DNA of 64,000 nucleotides from Posidoniimonas corsicana (GTDB lineage Bacteria; Planctomycetota; Planctomycetia; Pirellulales; Lacipirellulaceae): NCBI RefSeq assembly GCF_007859765.1, contig NZ_SIHJ01000001.1, positions 3,513,156 to 3,577,155 of the forward strand, read 5' to 3'. Shown piece by piece: positions 8,147 to 17,231 of this stretch (position 1 is its first letter; each line of letters starts with the position of its first letter). The notes under the pieces were generated by a model. It saw only the letters and a program-made list of their open reading frames with translations, ran no database searches and was not told where the DNA came from. The position numbers and the translations under genes were made by a program.

Positions 8147-10780
8147 ATGCCCACGAAGAGCGCGGCACTTACCCTCTGCCTAGCCTGCTGTCTACCCTCG
8201 TACGGCGCAGAGCTGTTGACGCTAACGTCAGAAAACTTCACCGAGGCGGCGCCACGCGGCAAAGAGGCAGACGCCATCTACGGCGACTACGTCCTCAGAA
8301 ACGACAAGGTGGTCGCCACGGTCGCCGCGCCCCATCAGGGGCGGCACGCCAACCTCACCGTGCTGAACGTCGGCGGCGGCGTGATCGACCTCACGCAGCG
8401 CGATCGGCAGAGCGATCAGCTCAGCTGCTTCTACCCGGGCGACAGCGTCTTCCGGCTACATGAGGTCATCGACTGGCCGGAAGCGTTCGGCACAAAGGCC
8501 GAGGGCGCCGCCCGCATCGCTTTCGCCGGAGCACAGGTGCAGGGCAAGAACGACCGCTCTGCCCCGCTTCAGATCCGCGTTGGTTACGAACTGCGGGACG
8601 GCGAGGATTTCCTCCGCGTCACCAGCGACATTACCAACCCAGGCGATTCGCCCGCCAAAGTGCAGGTGCGCGACGGCCTACGCGTCGACAAGGGCTTCCG
8701 CTTGGGCTCCGCCCGCAAACGAGGGCTCTGGTGGGCCTACGATCAGCACTGGCGGCAGGCGTACGGCCTGGTCGCCGAAGACGACGATCGCCGGGCGATG
8801 CTGGTCAAGAGCGACGAGAAGCGGCGCCCGCATGTCGCGGCTTACCCGCTGGCGAACGCCGAATCCGCGGAGCAGACGCTGCCCGCCGGAGGCCGGGTTG
8901 CCTGGTCCCGCCGGCTGATCCCGGCGGCCGACACGCTGGAGCTTTTTGCCCACTCCGCAGCCAATCCGAACAAGCTCCGCCCGGTGGCCATCACGGTGAC
9001 CGACGGCGCCGACCCGGTCGCCAGCGCGCGAGTGGTCGTGCGGCGCAACGGCAAGCGGCTCGGAGAAGGCCTCACGGACAGTGATGGGCGACTCGCCACC
9101 AAGCTGCCGGCCGACGACTACGAGATCCGCGTCCGCGCCAATGGCCATCAGCCGCTGGATCTGGCCGCTAGTGTAGCTGCCACGCAAGACAAAGAGGCCG
9201 CGGGCCTCGACATCCAGCTGTCGAAGCCCGCGTACGTGTCCGGCGTCGTGACCGACGACGCCGGACACGCTATTGCCTGCAAGGTGCAGTTCACCGGACT
9301 GGGCGACACGCCGTCGCCCCGGTTCGGGCCGGACACGGCGGTGCGCGGCGTGGTCGACCTGCAGTACACGCCCGACGGGCGGTTCCAAGCCAAGCTGCTC
9401 CCCGGACGCTACCGCTGGATCGCCAGCCACGGACCGGAGTACGACGCCGCGCAGGGCGAGCTGACCATCGCCGAGGGCGAAACGGCCGATGTCGAGGCGT
9501 CGCTGCGGCGGTCGGTCGACACCACCGGGTGGTTGAGCTCCGAACTCCACAGCCACAGCTCCCCGTCGGGCGACAACACCTCCAGCCAGCGGGGCCGCGT
9601 GCTGAACCTGCTGGCCGAGCACCTCGAGTTCTGCCCGTGCACGGAACACCAGCGGATCGACACCTACGACGAGCACCTCGCCCACTTCGACGCGGTCGAT
9701 CGGATGCTGACCTGCGCCGGCATGGAGCTGACCGGCAAGCCGCTGCCGCTGAACCACCAGAACGCGTTCCCGCTGATCAAGCACGAGCACCGCCAGCACA
9801 ACGGCGGCCCGCTCACCAACGTCGACCCGGTCGCGCAGATCCAGCGGCTGGCCGCCTGGGACAACAACTCAGAGAAGCTCATCCAGACCAACCACCCGAA
9901 CGTGGCCCAGATGATCGGCGACCGCGACCTGGACGGCGTGGCCGACGAGGGCTTCGAGGCGATGTTCGGCTACATGGACGTGATGGAGGTGCACCCGCTC
10001 GACACGATCCTCCAGCCGCTCGGCCCCGCCGGCGAGGCGGACAACGGCGTCGGCTCCGGCGGCCTCGGGAACCGGGGGAACACCATCGTCAACTGGCTCC
10101 AGCTGCTCAACCTCGGCTACCGGGTGACCGGCGTGGTCAACACGGACGCCCACTACAACCACCACGGCAGCGGCTGGCTGCGGAACTGGGTGAAGAGCTC
10201 CACGGACGACCCCGCCCAGGCATCGGTGATCGAGCTGGTGCACGAGTTCGAGCACGGGCACGTCGTGATGTCCAACGGGCCGTTCCTCCAGGTGGTGGCT
10301 GAGTCCGACGCCCAGGACCGCCCCGCCATCCCGGGCGACGACCTCAAGGCCGCCGACGGCAAGGCCCGCGTACGCATCACCGTGCGGCGGCCCAACTGGC
10401 TCGAGATCAACCGCGTCCAGCTGCTGCTCAACGGCCGCGCGGTCGAACAGCACAACTACACGGCCCGCGACAACGGCGAGATGTTCGCCGCCGGCCCGGA
10501 GGTGTTCTCCCAGACGATCGAGCTCGACCTGGACGCCGACACCCACCTGGTGGTGATCGCCTGCGGCGAGGACCGGCAGCTGGGCGCCGTGTACGGGGAG
10601 AAGGAGGGCGCCGTGATGCCGATCGCGGTCTCCAACCCCGTGTTCATCGACACCGACGGCGACGCCAATCAGGACGGCGCGCCCTTCGAGCCCAACGGCG
10701 ACGACCTCGGCCTGCCACTCCCCCGGCTCGAGGGCGCCAAGCCGTCGCACGGGCACGACCACCACAACCACCGGCACTAG
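8147..10780 (+). CDS. Secreted CehA/McbA-family PHP metallohydrolase with carboxypeptidase-regulatory-like domains
   Basis: 877 residues. The N-terminus MPTKSAALTLCLACCLPSYGAE reads as a signal peptide. Residues about 25-280 form a beta-rich region; about 285-450 hold two carboxypeptidase-regulatory/transthyretin-like beta-sandwich repeats. The PHP metallohydrolase domain begins near 463 with SELHSHSS (His468, His470), then CTEHQRID, TNHPN, an Asp/His-rich core and VVNTDAHYN. The C-terminus is His-rich (HGHDHHNHRH), plausibly metal binding. CehA and McbA hydrolyse carbaryl, but most planctomycete homologues have no known substrate, so only phospho- or carboxyl-ester/amide hydrolase can be said. 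Probably periplasmic or exported. Flanked by unrelated genes in separate transcription units. Confidence 0.8.
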   Translation: MPTKSAALTLCLACCLPSYGAELLTLTSENFTEAAPRGKEADAIYGDYVLRNDKVVATVAAPHQGRHANLTVLNVGGGVIDLTQRDRQSDQLSCFYPGDSVFRLHEVIDWPEAFGTKAEGAARIAFAGAQVQGKNDRSAPLQIRVGYELRDGEDFLRVTSDITNPGDSPAKVQVRDGLRVDKGFRLGSARKRGLWWAYDQHWRQAYGLVAEDDDRRAMLVKSDEKRRPHVAAYPLANAESAEQTLPAGGRVAWSRRLIPAADTLELFAHSAANPNKLRPVAITVTDGADPVASARVVVRRNGKRLGEGLTDSDGRLATKLPADDYEIRVRANGHQPLDLAASVAATQDKEAAGLDIQLSKPAYVSGVVTDDAGHAIACKVQFTGLGDTPSPRFGPDTAVRGVVDLQYTPDGRFQAKLLPGRYRWIASHGPEYDAAQGELTIAEGETADVEASLRRSVDTTGWLSSELHSHSSPSGDNTSSQRGRVLNLLAEHLEFCPCTEHQRIDTYDEHLAHFDAVDRMLTCAGMELTGKPLPLNHQNAFPLIKHEHRQHNGGPLTNVDPVAQIQRLAAWDNNSEKLIQTNHPNVAQMIGDRDLDGVADEGFEAMFGYMDVMEVHPLDTILQPLGPAGEADNGVGSGGLGNRGNTIVNWLQLLNLGYRVTGVVNTDAHYNHHGSGWLRNWVKSSTDDPAQASVIELVHEFEHGHVVMSNGPFLQVVAESDAQDRPAIPGDDLKAADGKARVRITVRRPNWLEINRVQLLLNGRAVEQHNYTARDNGEMFAAGPEVFSQTIELDLDADTHLVVIACGEDRQLGAVYGEKEGAVMPIAVSNPVFIDTDGDANQDGAPFEPNGDDLGLPLPRLEGAKPSHGHDHHNHRH

Positions 10781-10960
10781 GCCACTGGTTCTAGGCTCCC
10801 ACGCCCACAGCGCGGCGGCTCAACGGAAGCCACACACTAACCCCATCGTTTCTGAACAGTTGCGGTCTACGCTCTGGCCACATCAGAGGGCCAGCCACCT
10901 GCAACGCCACTCGGTTGACAACAAAGTATGCCTCTATCTGCAACAGGAGATCCCCTTAAG

Positions 10961-13513
10961 ATGCGACTCACCATTGCTGCTTCACTGCTAGCCGCAACGG
11001 CCGGCGTGGCCAACGCGATCGAGCACGCGACCGTCTCGATCGACGGCTCGGGCGGGGCCACCATCACGGGCGGAACCAGCGGTTTCTTCCTCGACTCGGG
11101 CGCGGTCACCGGCGAGTACCCGATCCGCATCGGCGCGAGTGCGGCCGACGACTACACGGGCGGCGTGCTCCTCACCTCGGTGGCCGAGACCGGCCGCGCC
11201 GACGGCGCCCGCACGCAGTTCACCACCTCGGCCGGCGTAACGGACGATGACCTGCTCTCGCTCAACACACGCAACACGTCGGGCGGCCTGTCGGTCGTCA
11301 CGACCCGCGCCGGGGCGGCCAACCCGGCGAACGGCGGCGAGCCCTTCGGGTCCGACTTCGGCGCCGCCTACTTTTCGTTCTCCGAGGGCTGGATCGGCGG
11401 CACCTTCTCGAGCTCGACGATCAACGCCAACGGCACCTTCGGCGCGCTCGACACCTTCAACGGCACCGCCGGCGTCACGATCGACGAGGACGCGTTCGGG
11501 CCCGGCGCACACCGCCTAAACATACCCGGCGTTAGCGACCCGTTCCGCCAGGGCATGGTGTTCGCGACCACGGCCTCCAACACGGGCCGGTACGCCACGG
11601 TCCAGCCCGCGTTTGACGGGTCGGGGTACAAGATCGTGACCCCGGACAACGACGGCTTCTTCGAGTTCGACCCCGCGTCCGACCCGGACATCGTCAACGA
11701 GGGGGACGGCGTCACCACGCCGTTCTCGTTCGTGTTCGTGCCGGCCGGTCAGACCGGCCTGACCGCGGCCCACGTCAACCCCAGCTTCACCCCGTCGCCT
11801 GTGTCGCTTGGCAACCCCACGCCGGTCGACGCCTACTCGTTCTTCCACACCGGCTCCGATTACAACCTTCAGACCCTTGACCGTGCGAATCAGCCTGGCA
11901 AGTACCGGCTGACCATCAATGGCGGCTCGCCCACCCAGGGCACGCTGCTGCTCAGCAACGCCACCGAAGGCATCGCCGGCGACAACGCGCTGACCTACGA
12001 GGCCGACGGCGACGGCTGGATCATCACCACCGAGGACATCGAGTCCGACTTCCTCACCGGCAACTCCGAGACCCTCAACGAGCTGGACGGGCTCGGGCAG
12101 AACCACGACCTGCTGCGTCCGTACTTCAACATCCTGTACGTTCCCAACGACGACGCGGCCACCGCCGCGGCGCCGGTTCCCTCGGCGGACTCGTTCACCC
12201 GGTTCGAGCGCACGAGCGTGATCGCGTGGAGCGCGGACGTGCTGGTGGCCAACAACGACAACAACCCCGGCGACGTCTACCTGGACGTGGTGGGGCAGAC
12301 CCCGGGCGCCAACGTCCAGGGGATCGGCAACCAGAAGGGCGACCACAGCTACGCCGCCTACGGTCAGGGCCTGACCGAGGCGGACGGCGTGATGCTCGCC
12401 ACCATCAGTGAAGGGTTCCGCGAGAACTCCGTGGCCGGCGGCTTCGACGAGTACGGCGTTGTGAACGCGAACCTGTTCAACGGCTACTGGTCGGCCATCA
12501 CCGCCACGGCCCGCGGCTACGACCAGGGCGAACACAACATCAACCACGCCGTGGCCTTCTTCGGCCGCGAGTCGGGATTCCAGATGGGCTCGAACGTCGA
12601 CCTGCCGGGCGTCACCGGCGTCGACTACGAGGCGGAGAGCGTGATCGTCGCGTTCAACGGCGTCAACGCGTTGACCGATGGCGTGCTGATCGCCACCCCC
12701 TACGGCAACGACGACAACTACCTGATCGCCGAGCCGCAGTCGGACGGCTCGGGGTGGCGCGTCACGGCGTTCGACAACGGCGTCGATGTCGCTGAGACCA
12801 GCACCGAGCCCGACGCCTTCAACTACGTCTACCTGCCGTACGAGTCGGAGAACCTGATCGCCGGCATGGTCGCCGAGGACGGCACCCTGCTCTCCTCGAC
12901 CGAGGGCGCGGGCGTCGAGTGGACCCTCACGAAGGAGCTCGACTCGTTCAACTTCCCGCAGTACCGCCTGTCGATCGACGGCAAGACCGCCGACGACGGC
13001 ATGCTGCTGCTGACCAGCACCGGCGGCAGCGACCGCACCGGGGAGGAGATCGTCAAGACCGAGAACTTCGACAACTCGATCATCTACGAGGTCGACCCGT
13101 CGAACGGCGACTTCCTGATCCGCGGCCTGGACCACGTCCCCGACGCGTCCGCATTCGTGGACTACCAGGACGCCGGGTTCATGTTCGCCTACATCGACTA
13201 CGTGAACGCCCCGATCGCGCCGGCGCCGCTTGAGCTCGCCGGCGACTACAACGGCGACGGCGTCGTCGACGCCGCGGACTACACGGTCTGGCGTGACAAC
13301 CTCGGCGAGACGTCGCTTCCGAACGGCGAGACCGCGAGCCTCGGCACGGTGGACCAGGCGGACTACCAGGTGTGGCGTGACAACTTCGGCGCCAGCAACG
13401 CCAGTGTCGACGCCAGCCAGGCGGCCCCGGAGCCCACCGCCCTGTGCCTTGTCGCGCTCGGCGGCCTGGCCGCTTCGACCGGCCGCCGCCGCCCGCGGCG
13501 GGTGACCGGCTGA
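10961..13513 (+). CDS. Secreted PEP-CTERM protein with dockerin-like repeat pair
   Basis: 850 residues from ATG 10961, preceded by AGGAG ten bases upstream; the longer in-frame ATG at 10928 would spoil the signal peptide (MRLTIAASLLAATAGVANA). Most of the protein is a beta-rich, Asp/Gly/Thr-rich array of roughly 100-residue units of unknown fold. Near the C-terminus are two Ca-binding-like segments, GDYNGDGVVDAADYTVWRDN and VDQADYQVWRDNFG, matching the planctomycete dockerin type I pattern, followed by PEP, a hydrophobic stretch and an Arg-rich end (PEP-CTERM exosortase signal). Likely exported and anchored or sorted at the cell surface. Upstream of a DUF1559 pseudopilin in the same direction. 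Function unknown; the sorting call is firm. Confidence 0.8.
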   Translation: MRLTIAASLLAATAGVANAIEHATVSIDGSGGATITGGTSGFFLDSGAVTGEYPIRIGASAADDYTGGVLLTSVAETGRADGARTQFTTSAGVTDDDLLSLNTRNTSGGLSVVTTRAGAANPANGGEPFGSDFGAAYFSFSEGWIGGTFSSSTINANGTFGALDTFNGTAGVTIDEDAFGPGAHRLNIPGVSDPFRQGMVFATTASNTGRYATVQPAFDGSGYKIVTPDNDGFFEFDPASDPDIVNEGDGVTTPFSFVFVPAGQTGLTAAHVNPSFTPSPVSLGNPTPVDAYSFFHTGSDYNLQTLDRANQPGKYRLTINGGSPTQGTLLLSNATEGIAGDNALTYEADGDGWIITTEDIESDFLTGNSETLNELDGLGQNHDLLRPYFNILYVPNDDAATAAAPVPSADSFTRFERTSVIAWSADVLVANNDNNPGDVYLDVVGQTPGANVQGIGNQKGDHSYAAYGQGLTEADGVMLATISEGFRENSVAGGFDEYGVVNANLFNGYWSAITATARGYDQGEHNINHAVAFFGRESGFQMGSNVDLPGVTGVDYEAESVIVAFNGVNALTDGVLIATPYGNDDNYLIAEPQSDGSGWRVTAFDNGVDVAETSTEPDAFNYVYLPYESENLIAGMVAEDGTLLSSTEGAGVEWTLTKELDSFNFPQYRLSIDGKTADDGMLLLTSTGGSDRTGEEIVKTENFDNSIIYEVDPSNGDFLIRGLDHVPDASAFVDYQDAGFMFAYIDYVNAPIAPAPLELAGDYNGDGVVDAADYTVWRDNLGETSLPNGETASLGTVDQADYQVWRDNFGASNASVDASQAAPEPTALCLVALGGLAASTGRRRPRRVTG

Positions 13514-13526
13514 GCAGAAGGAAATC

Positions 13527-13582
13527 GCCGGCGGTGGGCGACCGGGCATTGCGCCCGTCGGGGCAGGTCGCTCACCGCTGGC
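13527..13582 (+). terminator. Long hairpin between PEP-CTERM gene and DUF1559 gene
   Basis: Arms 13527-13543 and 13566-13582 pair over 17 bp with two G-U wobbles around a 22-base loop that itself contains a GGGC/GCCC pair. It is followed by CTTTAT. It sits 13 bp after the upstream stop and 26 bp before the next start. It could terminate or attenuate transcription, or protect a 3' end; the short T tract makes full termination uncertain. Confidence 0.6.
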
Positions 13583-13608
13583 CTTTATCAATCGTTTAGG
13601 AGAATACG

Positions 13609-14622
13609 ATGACCATGAGGTCAACCCTTCGTAGCGACCGGCGGCGCGCCTTCACCCTGGTGGAGCTGCTGGTAGTGATCGCTATTATCGGCGTGCTGAT
13701 CGCGCTGCTCCTGCCCGCCGTGCAGGCGGCCCGGGAGGCCGCCCGCCGCACGACCTGCATCTCCTCGATGAAGCAGATCGCGTTGGCGACGCTCAACTAC
13801 CACGAGTCCCGCAACGAGTTCCCGCCCCCCTACTACCGCGGCGAACCGATCGGAGCGACCCCGGGCGGGACGGTCACCGACGGCGGCGAGACGGCCACCG
13901 TGCCGATCGAGGTCAGGCACGGCGCCTTCCCGTTCATCCTCTCGGAGCTGGAAGAGACCGCGCTGGCGGACAGCTACTTCTACGAGCTCAACTGGAACGA
14001 CAAGTCCGACCGCCGCGGCGAGAACCACACGTTCAACGTCCGGCTGGTGAACGACTCGCCAATCAAGTTCCTCCAGTGCCCCTCGACGCCCGGGCGTGAC
14101 CCCGACTCGCCGGTGTGCGATTACGCGGTCTCGCGGTTCATCTCGTACAGCGCGTCCGACATCGCCGACCTGGCGAGCGCCGGCGCCATCAGCCCGCGAT
14201 CCAGCACCAGCAGCGTGCTGGACTTCCGCAACAGCACGACGCGCAAGCCGGGCCGCATGCGGGACTGCACCGACGGGCTTTCCAAGACCTTTATGTGGTT
14301 CGAGATCGCCGGCCGTCAGACGATGTACAACGAGCAGAAGATGGAGACCGGCACCGGCTCCCACGGGCAGAACTGGGCGGACAGCTCCAACGAGTTCGTG
14401 GTGCACCACGCCTGCGGCAACAAGATGTTCAACTGCGGCAACAACGAGGAGATCTTCGCGTTCCACGTTGGCGGGGCGATCTTCGCGCTGGGCGACGGCT
14501 CCGCGCGGTTCATCCCCGAGAGCATGGACCCGGAGGCGTTCGTCACGATGCACTCGCGTGACGAGGGTGACATCAGCACCACCGGCCCTGGCAAGCAGGC
14601 CGACCCCCGCAACCGAGGGTAG
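13609..14622 (+). CDS. DUF1559 prepilin-like protein
   Basis: 337 residues; start supported by AGGAG six bases before ATG. The N-terminus carries a type IV prepilin/pseudopilin signal: basic leader, then [20 protein letters not shown] and a continuing amphipathic helix, processed at the residue before Phe by PilD-type peptidase. The body is the DUF1559 domain, hugely expanded in planctomycetes. Near the C-terminus [18 protein letters not shown] is the conserved HxGG...DGS motif. Cys pairs ([29 protein letters not shown]) may form disulfides. Probably membrane-inserted, facing the periplasm; exact function of DUF1559 proteins is unknown. Confidence 0.93.
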   Translation: MTMRSTLRSDRRRAFTLVELLVVIAIIGVLIALLLPAVQAAREAARRTTCISSMKQIALATLNYHESRNEFPPPYYRGEPIGATPGGTVTDGGETATVPIEVRHGAFPFILSELEETALADSYFYELNWNDKSDRRGENHTFNVRLVNDSPIKFLQCPSTPGRDPDSPVCDYAVSRFISYSASDIADLASAGAISPRSSTSSVLDFRNSTTRKPGRMRDCTDGLSKTFMWFEIAGRQTMYNEQKMETGTGSHGQNWADSSNEFVVHHACGNKMFNCGNNEEIFAFHVGGAIFALGDGSARFIPESMDPEAFVTMHSRDEGDISTTGPGKQADPRNRG

Positions 14623-14652
14623 GCGGCCGCCAGCCGTAGGGTAAAAAACAAG

Positions 14653-14683
14653 ACGGCCGCGTCGCTTCAAGCGACGCGGCCGT
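14653..14683. terminator. Bidirectional terminator hairpin
   Basis: Perfect 13-bp inverted repeat (14653-14665 and 14671-14683) with loop TTCAA, placed between the convergent DUF1559 gene and a lipoprotein gene. AAAAAACAAG precedes it and GTCTTGTG follows, giving modest U-tracts for both directions. Confidence 0.8.
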
Positions 14684-14707
14684 TGCGTCTTGTGCTTGCG
14701 GGGACCG

Positions 14708-15145
14708 CTAGGGAATCGCCAGCGTGCCGAGGTCGTTGGTCCCGTCGGTCACGGTCACAACCTTGAACGGTTTGTCCCGGTCGGCGTAGGCGCCCTTGAG
14801 CAGGTCTTGCTCGATCAGCTGGCCGTCGGGCGTGTCGACCGACTGCACGTGCTTGATCGTAACCGCGTACTCGCCGGCCTTGGCGCCGTCGCCGGGGTCG
14901 AACGTGCGGAGCTCAAACACGCCTTCGGAGTCCGTGCGTCCCTTGGGCACCGGCATGCCGGACGACAACGCCTGGGGGTCCGTCGCGTAGAACGTGACCA
15001 CCGCGTCCGCGAGCGGCGCCCCGGACTTCGTCACGACGCCGCGGACCGGGTTCAAACCGGGTCCGGAATCGCCCCCACCGCAACCGGCGCAGGCGACCAA
15101 GAGAGCGGGCGCTAACCACAAAGAACGAATCCAACGCATCTTCAT
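14708..15145 (-). CDS. Small secreted lipoprotein with transthyretin/carboxypeptidase-regulatory-like fold
   Basis: 145 residues from ATG 15145 (ATG 15139 also possible; the longer frame to 15211 has no signal sequence). The hydrophobic leader ends in a lipobox-like VACAGC, so the mature protein is probably lipidated. The rest matches the small planctomycete lipoproteins often found beside DUF1559 genes: VRGVVTKSGAPLADAVVTFY is the typical beta-sandwich opening, with TDSEGVFELRTF and GEYAVTIKH. Role unknown, perhaps envelope-associated binding. It converges with the DUF1559 gene across a hairpin terminator. Confidence 0.72.
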   Translation of the reverse strand: MKMRWIRSLWLAPALLVACAGCGGGDSGPGLNPVRGVVTKSGAPLADAVVTFYATDPQALSSGMPVPKGRTDSEGVFELRTFDPGDGAKAGEYAVTIKHVQSVDTPDGQLIEQDLLKGAYADRDKPFKVVTVTDGTNDLGTLAIP

Positions 15146-15248
15146 TGCAACACAATTCTGGAGAGAGTGGGGGCGGGACTCGCTACCTTCTGACGACTCG
15201 ACGCGGAACACAGAGTTGCACCAAGCTACAGACCGCAGCGACTTACGA

Positions 15249-17231
15249 ATGGTGATAATCGATTTCAGTCACATTACAAGGTTCACCACCCTCGCATTGC
15301 CGAGCGGAAGCCCGACGCGCGTGCTGGGTTGGCTCTCGCGGGCCGCGGCGGTGCTCACGCTCGCGTCGGCGACGCTGCACGTCGCACCACGTGCGTGCGC
15401 CGACGTTGTGATCAGCGAGATCATGTACAACCCGGACGGCGCCGACCGCGACGAAGCGGGCGGAACCGTGCGTGAGTGGGTCGAGCTGTACAACAGCGGT
15501 GACGCCGCCGTCAGCCTGCGTGGTTGGCGAGTAACTGACGAGCAGGATGGTGAGTCGACCGACCCCCTCTCGCTCCGCACGCTGCTGCAGCCCGGCGAGT
15601 CGGTAGTCTTGGTCGGCGACGCCGCGGCGTTCGACGCGCAGTGGGGAACCGGGATCAACCGGTATGAGCTGTCGGGGTTCCCCACGCTCGCCAACTCGCC
15701 GTCGTCGACGAACGAGACCGTCGGGGTCCGCGACGCGCTCGGCAACCTCGTCGACTGGGTCAACTACGACGACCAGGGTGGCTGGCCGTCGGACAGCCCC
15801 GACGGGGCCAGCATCTCGCTCCGTCCGGAAAGCCTGAGCGAATCGGGCAACAATGTCGGCGGCGCCTGGATTCTTTCGATGGGCGGCGTCTACGGCGCCC
15901 GCTTCGCCGTCGGCCCGGGGGGCGTGCAGGACCGCGCGTCGCCCGGGTACGTGGCCACCGAACCGCAGGCCGCGTTCGCGCCGTCGGACGACGCGGTCTG
16001 GTCGATGGTGGTGCTGCCCGACACGCAGGCCTACGTAAAAAGCTCTTCCGACACGGCCATCCTCAACCGGATGACGCAGTGGATCGCTGATAACCACGAG
16101 CCCTTCGGCGTGCAGTTCGTGCTGCACGAGGGGGACGTGGTCAATCAGAACTCGCAGGCAACACCGACCAGCGGCGACCAGTCGGGCGACCAGCAGTGGC
16201 AGAACGCCAAAGCCGCTATGAGTGTGCTGGACGGCGTCGTGCCGTACGCCATCTCGCCCGGCAACCACGACTACGGGACCACCAACGCGCAGGACCGGTC
16301 GACACAGTACAACGACTACTTCTCGCAAGACGACAACCCGCTCGTCGACCCGGCGCAGGGGGGAACGCTGCAGGCGGTAATGACGCCCGGCGAGCTGGAC
16401 AACGCCATCCACGCCTTCACCGCGCCGGACGGCCGGCAGATGGCGATCCTCGCCACCGAGTGGGGCCCCCGGCAGAGGGCCGTCGACTGGGCGGCCCGGG
16501 CGCTGCGGTCGCCGGAGTACGCCGACTCCACTGCGGTTTTGCTGACCCACGCCTACATGTTCCACGACGAGACCCGCTACGACTGGCAGCGCAACCAGGA
16601 CAGCGACCCCGGCAACAACCAGGGGGGCAACCCGTACAGCTACCCCACCAGCGGCGACACCAATGACGGCGAGGACCTGTGGGAGGAGCTGGTTAGCCAG
16701 AACGCTGCGTTCGAGATGGTGTTTAGCGGCCACGTCGGCGGTGACGGCGTCGGCTACTTGGCGAGCGAGGGCCAGCCGAGCCAGACGGTGCACCAGATGC
16801 TGTTCAACACGCAGTTCGAAACCAACGGCGGCAACGGCTGGCTGCGGCTCATCGAGTTTTTGGACGACGGCCGCTCAGTGCGGGTGCGCACCTATTCGCC
16901 GCTGCACGACCTGCAGAAGACCGACGAGGCCAACGCGTTCGAGTTCACCATCAGCCCGCTTCTGCCGGGCGACTACAACGGCGACGGCTGGGTCGACGCG
17001 GCCGACTACGGCGTGTGGCGCGACAACCTGGGCCGCCAGGTCCCCGCCTGGTCCGCCGCCGACGGGGACGGCGATGGGCGCATCGCCACGAGCGACTACA
17101 GCGTCTGGCGTTCGAACTACGGGTCGAGTCGGTCGTCCCCCCAATCCGCCGTGGTCCCGTCGCCGGGCGGCGCCTGCCTGTTGGGCCTGGGCCTGCTAGT
17201 CGGCTTCACGCTAAAACGCGCTAGGGAATGA
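15249..17231 (+). CDS. Secreted lamin-tail-domain / metallophosphoesterase / dockerin / PEP-CTERM protein
   Basis: 660 residues from ATG 15249; in-frame sequence further upstream is antisense to the lipoprotein gene. Order: signal region to about residue 53 (ending PRACAD), lamin-tail domain (VVISEIMYNPDG and EWVELYNSG, about 54-220), calcineurin-like metallophosphoesterase (about 250-560) with metal-ligand blocks LPDTQAY, HEGDVVN, GNHDYG, LLTHAY and FSGHVGGDG, then a dockerin-like pair GDYNGDGWVDAADYGVWRDN and DGDGRIATSDYSVWRSN, and a PSPGG-hydrophobic-KRAR tail resembling PEP-CTERM. Probably an exported phosphoesterase on the cell surface or secreted; substrate unknown. Its 3' end overlaps the convergent efflux gene by 21 bp. 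Confidence 0.82.
   Translation: MVIIDFSHITRFTTLALPSGSPTRVLGWLSRAAAVLTLASATLHVAPRACADVVISEIMYNPDGADRDEAGGTVREWVELYNSGDAAVSLRGWRVTDEQDGESTDPLSLRTLLQPGESVVLVGDAAAFDAQWGTGINRYELSGFPTLANSPSSTNETVGVRDALGNLVDWVNYDDQGGWPSDSPDGASISLRPESLSESGNNVGGAWILSMGGVYGARFAVGPGGVQDRASPGYVATEPQAAFAPSDDAVWSMVVLPDTQAYVKSSSDTAILNRMTQWIADNHEPFGVQFVLHEGDVVNQNSQATPTSGDQSGDQQWQNAKAAMSVLDGVVPYAISPGNHDYGTTNAQDRSTQYNDYFSQDDNPLVDPAQGGTLQAVMTPGELDNAIHAFTAPDGRQMAILATEWGPRQRAVDWAARALRSPEYADSTAVLLTHAYMFHDETRYDWQRNQDSDPGNNQGGNPYSYPTSGDTNDGEDLWEELVSQNAAFEMVFSGHVGGDGVGYLASEGQPSQTVHQMLFNTQFETNGGNGWLRLIEFLDDGRSVRVRTYSPLHDLQKTDEANAFEFTISPLLPGDYNGDGWVDAADYGVWRDNLGRQVPAWSAADGDGDGRIATSDYSVWRSNYGSSRSSPQSAVVPSPGGACLLGLGLLVGFTLKRARE

Noticed and set aside
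11516-13624. 702-residue minus-strand frame opposite the PEP-CTERM gene
   Set aside because: Same shadow composition; the plus strand has signal peptide, dockerin-like repeats and sorting tail.
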